Below, in pieces: positions 60,724 through 64,000 of a stretch of 64,000 nt of DNA (position 1 is its first letter; each line of letters starts with the position of its first letter). Position numbers and translations under genes: made by a program. Under the pieces are notes generated by a model that was given only the letters and a program-made list of their open reading frames with translations, was not told the DNA's origin and ran no database searches. This stretch comes from Durusdinium trenchii. Its lineage: Eukaryota > Sar > Dinophyceae > Suessiales > Symbiodiniaceae. The stretch lies in contig CAXAMN010026495.1 in NCBI GenBank assembly GCA_963970005.1, positions 429,520 through 493,519 on the forward strand, read 5' to 3'.

Positions 60724-61897
60724 TTAGAAGTCGTCTTTCCATTGGTCATCGGCATTTGGCGGCAGGAATCGGAGCCATTGGGGCTTGTCCAATTGCTCGC
60801 ATTTGTCAAAGGCATTGAGCCGGGCATATGTACCTCGCCATGTTTTGCTTTTCCCTTGTTTACGAACTGCTCGAAGCTGCGTGCAGCCTGCAAAAGCACG
60901 CCGAGCAATGTAAAGCAGGGATGGTGGGGTGCAGACTTCTTGCAGCGAGGTGCACTTAAGAAAGGCTTCTTGCTCAATGATGCGTAAGTTTCGGGAAAGG
61001 CTGAGTTGCTGGAGCTGTGAGCAGTGTGCAAAGGTTGAACCCAAAATCTCAATGACATCCGTTTGGGACAAATCCACAATTCTCAGCTGCTGGCAGCTCA
61101 CGCACGCGGCCGTTCCTATCCTGTTAAAATCTGACGGCAGGTAAAGTGCGACTGTACCTGCTTCCAAGAAGCAGCAGTCAGGCAGACTCTGGTTTAGTTT
61201 AGTGGAGCCTTGCCCTTCCTTGCCGAGATCGAGGTGCTGAAGGGCCTTGCATCCTTGAAACACACGGGGCCGCAGTTGTGCTTGGGGGGCGAGTGTATTG
61301 TCAGGGCACTGTGTCACTCCTATTTGTGTTAGGGAGCAACACTCCTCAAAGACCTTAGGGCCGAAATGCTGGCAGCCAGGGGCAATTACTACGCGCAAGG
61401 CTCGGCAGCATCTGAAAGCACCATGCAACAGGCTGACTACCGTGTCTGGTAGGTGGACCACTTGTAGCTGCCGACAGCTTCTCCACGCCGCTTCTCCTAC
61501 GATCCTCATACCAGGTTCGACTAGGACATGTCGGACTTCCGTGTGAAAGGAGAAGGCTTGCGGTGGGATTTTGTCGTTCTTACCTCGCGGCACTCTGATT
61601 GCCTTGGCTTCCCCTTTGATCTGCCCTTTGTGTGCTGCCTCTACAAAACATGGCCGAGCAATCACATAGTAGCAGTGGTAGGCTCTGAGTTTGCTCTGTA
61701 TGGGATCTGCTAGGACTTGGTGGGTGTCGAGTTGCACAAATTGCAATTCACACCCCAGCGTGCTACTACATCCTAAGTAGGAAAGCTCTGCTAGTGGCAT
61801 TTTCAAAACTCCGAATGCCGGTATGCGCATTCAGGTCCACCTCAATGGACAGCTTCTCTCCTGCCAGCGTGAGGAAGGTGCAGGTCTGTGCCACCAT
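60724..61897 (-). CDS. BspA-type leucine-rich-repeat protein, copy E
   Basis: The longest frame starts at ATG 61830 (368 aa), but family comparison points to an ancestral ATG at 61897 (MVAQTCTFLTLAGEKLSIEV), with a frame break near 61800 inside the beta-grasp-like N-terminus (then STLGCELQFVQLDTHQVLAD). From residue ~80 the BspA repeats are intact (MRIVGEAAWRSCRQLQVVHL, KVFEECCSLTQIG, STFAHCSQLQQLSLSRNLRI, FLKCTSLQEVCTPPSLLYIA), and the closing KTWRGTYARLNAFDKC block is present. So the LRR part is well kept while the N-terminus is out of frame. It may be translated from 61830 as an N-terminally shortened protein. Confidence 0.78.
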
Positions 61898-62129
61898 CCC
61901 TTCTTCACAGCAGTGAGGACTGAGCCTAGGCGTAGCAGCTGGCACATCACTAGCTTGAGGGCTCTAGCTTGAGCCGTTAGAGCTGCAGGGTAGGTATGTG
62001 TAGTTTCTTCACGCCCTAGTACAGAGCGTTAGTGGCCATCTACTCCCTTGGCTTAGAGACCGCACGATTGGCTTGCGCCGTGCGCTAGGGCACAAGTTGA
62101 CCTGGCCGGACTCGAGCTAAGGCTCGCGC

Positions 62130-62690
62130 CCATCCTGGATGGATTGTGGGAGAACCGCAAACCAAATGTGAGTCATGGCCACGCAGTGAGCGAAGGCAGA
62201 TGTGAGAAGGGCTGTGATATCTGTGCTCATAAGGTTGACTTCTACAAGTCGCTTGCAGTTTTCACAAGCCCGTGGGCCGATGTTGTGCCCTCTGGCAGCG
62301 CTCTTGCCTTGTTGGTTTGGTCCATTGCAAAGGTGATGGATGTAAGCGTGAGGCAGCTCTCGAAAGCATATCGGCCCAGCTGCGCTCCTGGCGCCAGGAC
62401 ATTGTCGTCATTTGCCGCTTGGCTAGCACTGATTCTGCTGAGAGCAGCACTCCGCAAACACTCTTCGACTGAAACTGGACACAGCCTGGGGCCACCACTT
62501 CTCGAAGGGCATAGCAGCCTTGAAAAGCTCCATCTTCCAAACTTAAGACTGAGGAGGGGAGCTTGACGATCTGCAATTGCTGACACCCCTGCCAGGCCGC
62601 AAATCCTACATGCTGGATTCGTTCAGCAATCTCCACATGCCGGAGCATAGGTGCCGCATAGAAAGCCCTGTCAGCAATTTCCTCCATTAC
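62130..62690 (-). pseudogene. BspA-type LRR gene, copy F, truncated
   Basis: 62687-62490 encodes MLRHVEIAERIQHVGFAAWQ and LQIVKLPSSVLSLEDGAFQG. After a frame change in VQFQSK the reading continues near 62480-62280 (LAPGAQLGRYAFESCLTLTS) and after another as CKRLVEVNLMSTDITALLTS to ~62130. It lacks the beta-grasp N-terminus, cut at the GGTACC-rich repeat at 62691, and the C-terminal repeats with the TWRG block. It is not functional. Confidence 0.72.
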
Positions 62691-62810
62691 AATGCGCGGC
62701 GCCGCCTCGGTACCGCTCGGGCCCTCTATTACAATGCGCGGTACCGCCTCGGTACCGCTTCGGTGCCGCTCGGGCCCTCTATTACAATGCGCGGTACCGA
62801 CACCCCGTTT
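62691..62810. repeat. GGTACC-rich tandem repeat
   Basis: Three units beginning attacaatgcgcgg at 62690, 62731 and 62791, containing ggtaccgcctcggtaccgct and cgggccctct. The first interval is 41 bases and the second 60, because of an inserted ttcggtgccgct. GGTACC palindromes recur throughout. The block marks the 5' break of LRR copy F. Confidence 0.75.
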
Positions 62811-63362
62811 GGGTTTTACAACGTTTTAATTGGATCGGAGTGAGGAACTTCCAAGAAAACACAAAGACCAACGGAAAGCCACGAAACGCAACCTTAACAT
62901 TGTAGTCCCGGCGCTTCTTCAAACGGGGCGCTCCACACTTGCGCCAAGGCATTCCAAGTGCACTTCGCGCTCAACCATTCTTTTTGGTTGGTCGGTCGCT
63001 TGTCGTTTGTTGGTTTAGGTGAACGTGAAAAGGTTGGCTTTGCGTAAGTCTGTTGGATGTTGTTTGGTTCTTGGTTGTAGGTTTGGGTAGAGGACCTCGG
63101 TTGGAGAACAAGTTTTGTTTGCCCGGGGAATATGCGCGTGTGTGGCCATTGGGCCGGAGATTGGTGTTCACCCTGTATTGGCGCAGGTTTTGACACGTTA
63201 ACTTTCCAATCGATGATTGTCCACTTCTTTGTGGCGCTTGCCCCAAAAAATTGCCCACGGGCCCTCGCTTCCACCACAAGCGGGTCGGACTGGAGACCAC
63301 TAGTATCCAAAAGCAAGTCGGCATAGTGGTCCTGCAAACTTGTTTTATTCTATAAATAAATT
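62811..63362. other. No supported gene
   Basis: Frames on both strands lack family resemblance. The plus strand is T/G-rich at 62960-63080 (ttggttggtcggtcgcttg, tttgttggtttagg), the complement of the A/C-rich style seen in the dispersed repeat family, so this may be an inverted, diverged copy. Confidence 0.3.
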
Positions 63363-64000
63363 CTATTCTCCCACAGCGTGATTGCAGGACCCGTGCTCTC
63401 TCCCTGCAGTTTCCACTCCAGCTGGTCCTGCGCGGCCCTGCGTCAGGGACACCCGGCTTCCAGAGACCAGCTGACTGATCAGGAACAATGTGAAGCGGCC
63501 AAGCGGATCACGACGCGTGCGAAAATCTTGTCCATTGACGGCCCCAAAACCATGCGCCAAAAATGCAGTGGATTCCAGGGTCGCCAAAGTGGGCCTCCCC
63601 AGTACACGCCAATGTCCGGGTTCTTGTCCGTCTGTGATGACAAGCCATTCCGGCATGGGCATCGCATCGACCGCATAGCCGTAGACAAGCCCATGCTCCG
63701 TCGTGCCTCCCGGGAGATATGGCCCATCCTGCAGGCTGGAAATTTCTGCCCTTGTCAAGTGCGTCAGTGTGGCTAAGACAAGGCGCAAGCGCCTCACCTT
63801 ACCTTGGTGGTGCTCTGCTAGGCATACGGGCAGGGGGCCAGACCATACTTGGTGGGGCATAAGGGCCTGATGGAAGGCAGCAGTGGCTTTTTCTACTTGG
63901 ATCGGCGTGAGATCTAAGGAGCCTCGAATCACGGGTTCCTTGTCATCATTGGTGTCAATGCTTTGAACACCATGTAGGAGGGCAGCAAGTACAGGGGGGG
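63363..64000 (-). CDS. Partial open frame at window edge, unknown
   Basis: The minus-strand frame is open from the window end (before 63932 it reads VLAALLHGVQSIDTNDDKEP) to 63363, so the start lies outside. Segments such as LTPIQVEKATAAFHQALMPH, RRLRLVLATLTHLTRAEISS and STAFLAHGFGAVNGQDFRTR have coding composition with no Cys/Trp excess until the last ~40 codons. I do not recognise the family. It could be a further retroelement ORF or a host exon; the 3' end after QLVSGSRVSLTQ looks noncoding. Confidence 0.35.
   Translation of the reverse strand, partial: PPVLAALLHGVQSIDTNDDKEPVIRGSLDLTPIQVEKATAAFHQALMPHQVWSGPLPVCLAEHHQGKVRRLRLVLATLTHLTRAEISSLQDGPYLPGGTTEHGLVYGYAVDAMPMPEWLVITDGQEPGHWRVLGRPTLATLESTAFLAHGFGAVNGQDFRTRRDPLGRFTLFLISQLVSGSRVSLTQGRAGPAGVETAGREHGSCNHAVGE

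Overview
The window looks like nuclear DNA of a dinoflagellate, most likely a Symbiodiniaceae-type genome. The evidence is: a 15-nt relict of the dinoflagellate trans-spliced leader (4805-4819, minus); short exons bounded by GT-AG and apparently GC-AG introns; nearly all recognisable host genes on one strand; copia-like and LINE-like retroelement proteins of the kind common in these genomes; and retroelements that carry cytosine-5 DNA methyltransferases. There is one 10-base assembly gap at 13640-13649. I see no bacterial operon, CRISPR array or rRNA.

Layout. 0-13 kb: sparse candidate exons and decayed retroelements (gag/RNase H-like 2.4-4.8 kb, copia-gag-like 9.1-10.5 kb), minisatellites and inverted repeats. 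13.1-14.5 kb: tandem 174-bp repeat around the gap. 14.7-33.5 kb, minus strand: a RIO1-type atypical protein kinase gene in pieces. Its N-terminal exons lie at 33.1-33.5 kb and its catalytic-loop, DFG-equivalent and C-terminal exons at 14.7-15.95 kb. Between them sit a copia relic, a small frameshifted protein gene and an 11.2-kb retroelement (element 1, 21.37-32.55 kb). 34.5-38.9 kb: a minus-strand gene similar to isoprenylcysteine methylesterase (membrane segment plus alpha/beta hydrolase). 40.6-41.2 kb: a coiled-coil exon beside a foldback repeat. 42.5-49.5 kb and 60.7-62.7 kb: six copies, two intact, of a BspA-type leucine-rich-repeat gene family, interspersed with a dispersed ~250-bp A/C-rich repeat and a 576-bp terminal-inverted-repeat element. 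49.5-58.1 kb: a second, decayed retroelement (element 2) that abuts and truncates one LRR copy.

The main interest is the pair of retroelements. Element 1 encodes, in transcription order, a 1334-aa protein with a complete PCQ-type C5-methyltransferase domain at its N-terminus and beta-grasp-like segments behind it, a 256-aa coiled-coil protein, a 1043-aa protein with an endonuclease/exonuclease/phosphatase domain, and a reverse transcriptase plus RNase H. The last two are joined by an apparent -1 frame change at an A5 run. Its outer ends form a 31-bp inverted repeat (27/31 matches). Element 2 carries a different methyltransferase, DNMT3-like (motif IV SPC, motif X GNSF), split by another -1 frame change. 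A preceding ORF has a consensus PCNA-interacting peptide, and a different reverse transcriptase with a YVDD box follows. Methyltransferase capture by dinoflagellate LINE-like elements has been reported (from memory: de Mendoza and colleagues, 2018). Two unrelated capture types in one locus, and the accessory domains, are the parts worth checking.

All calls come from reading motifs by eye. Exon borders are approximate, because several otherwise good GT-AG borders are off by one base. Many long open frames lack an ATG start.
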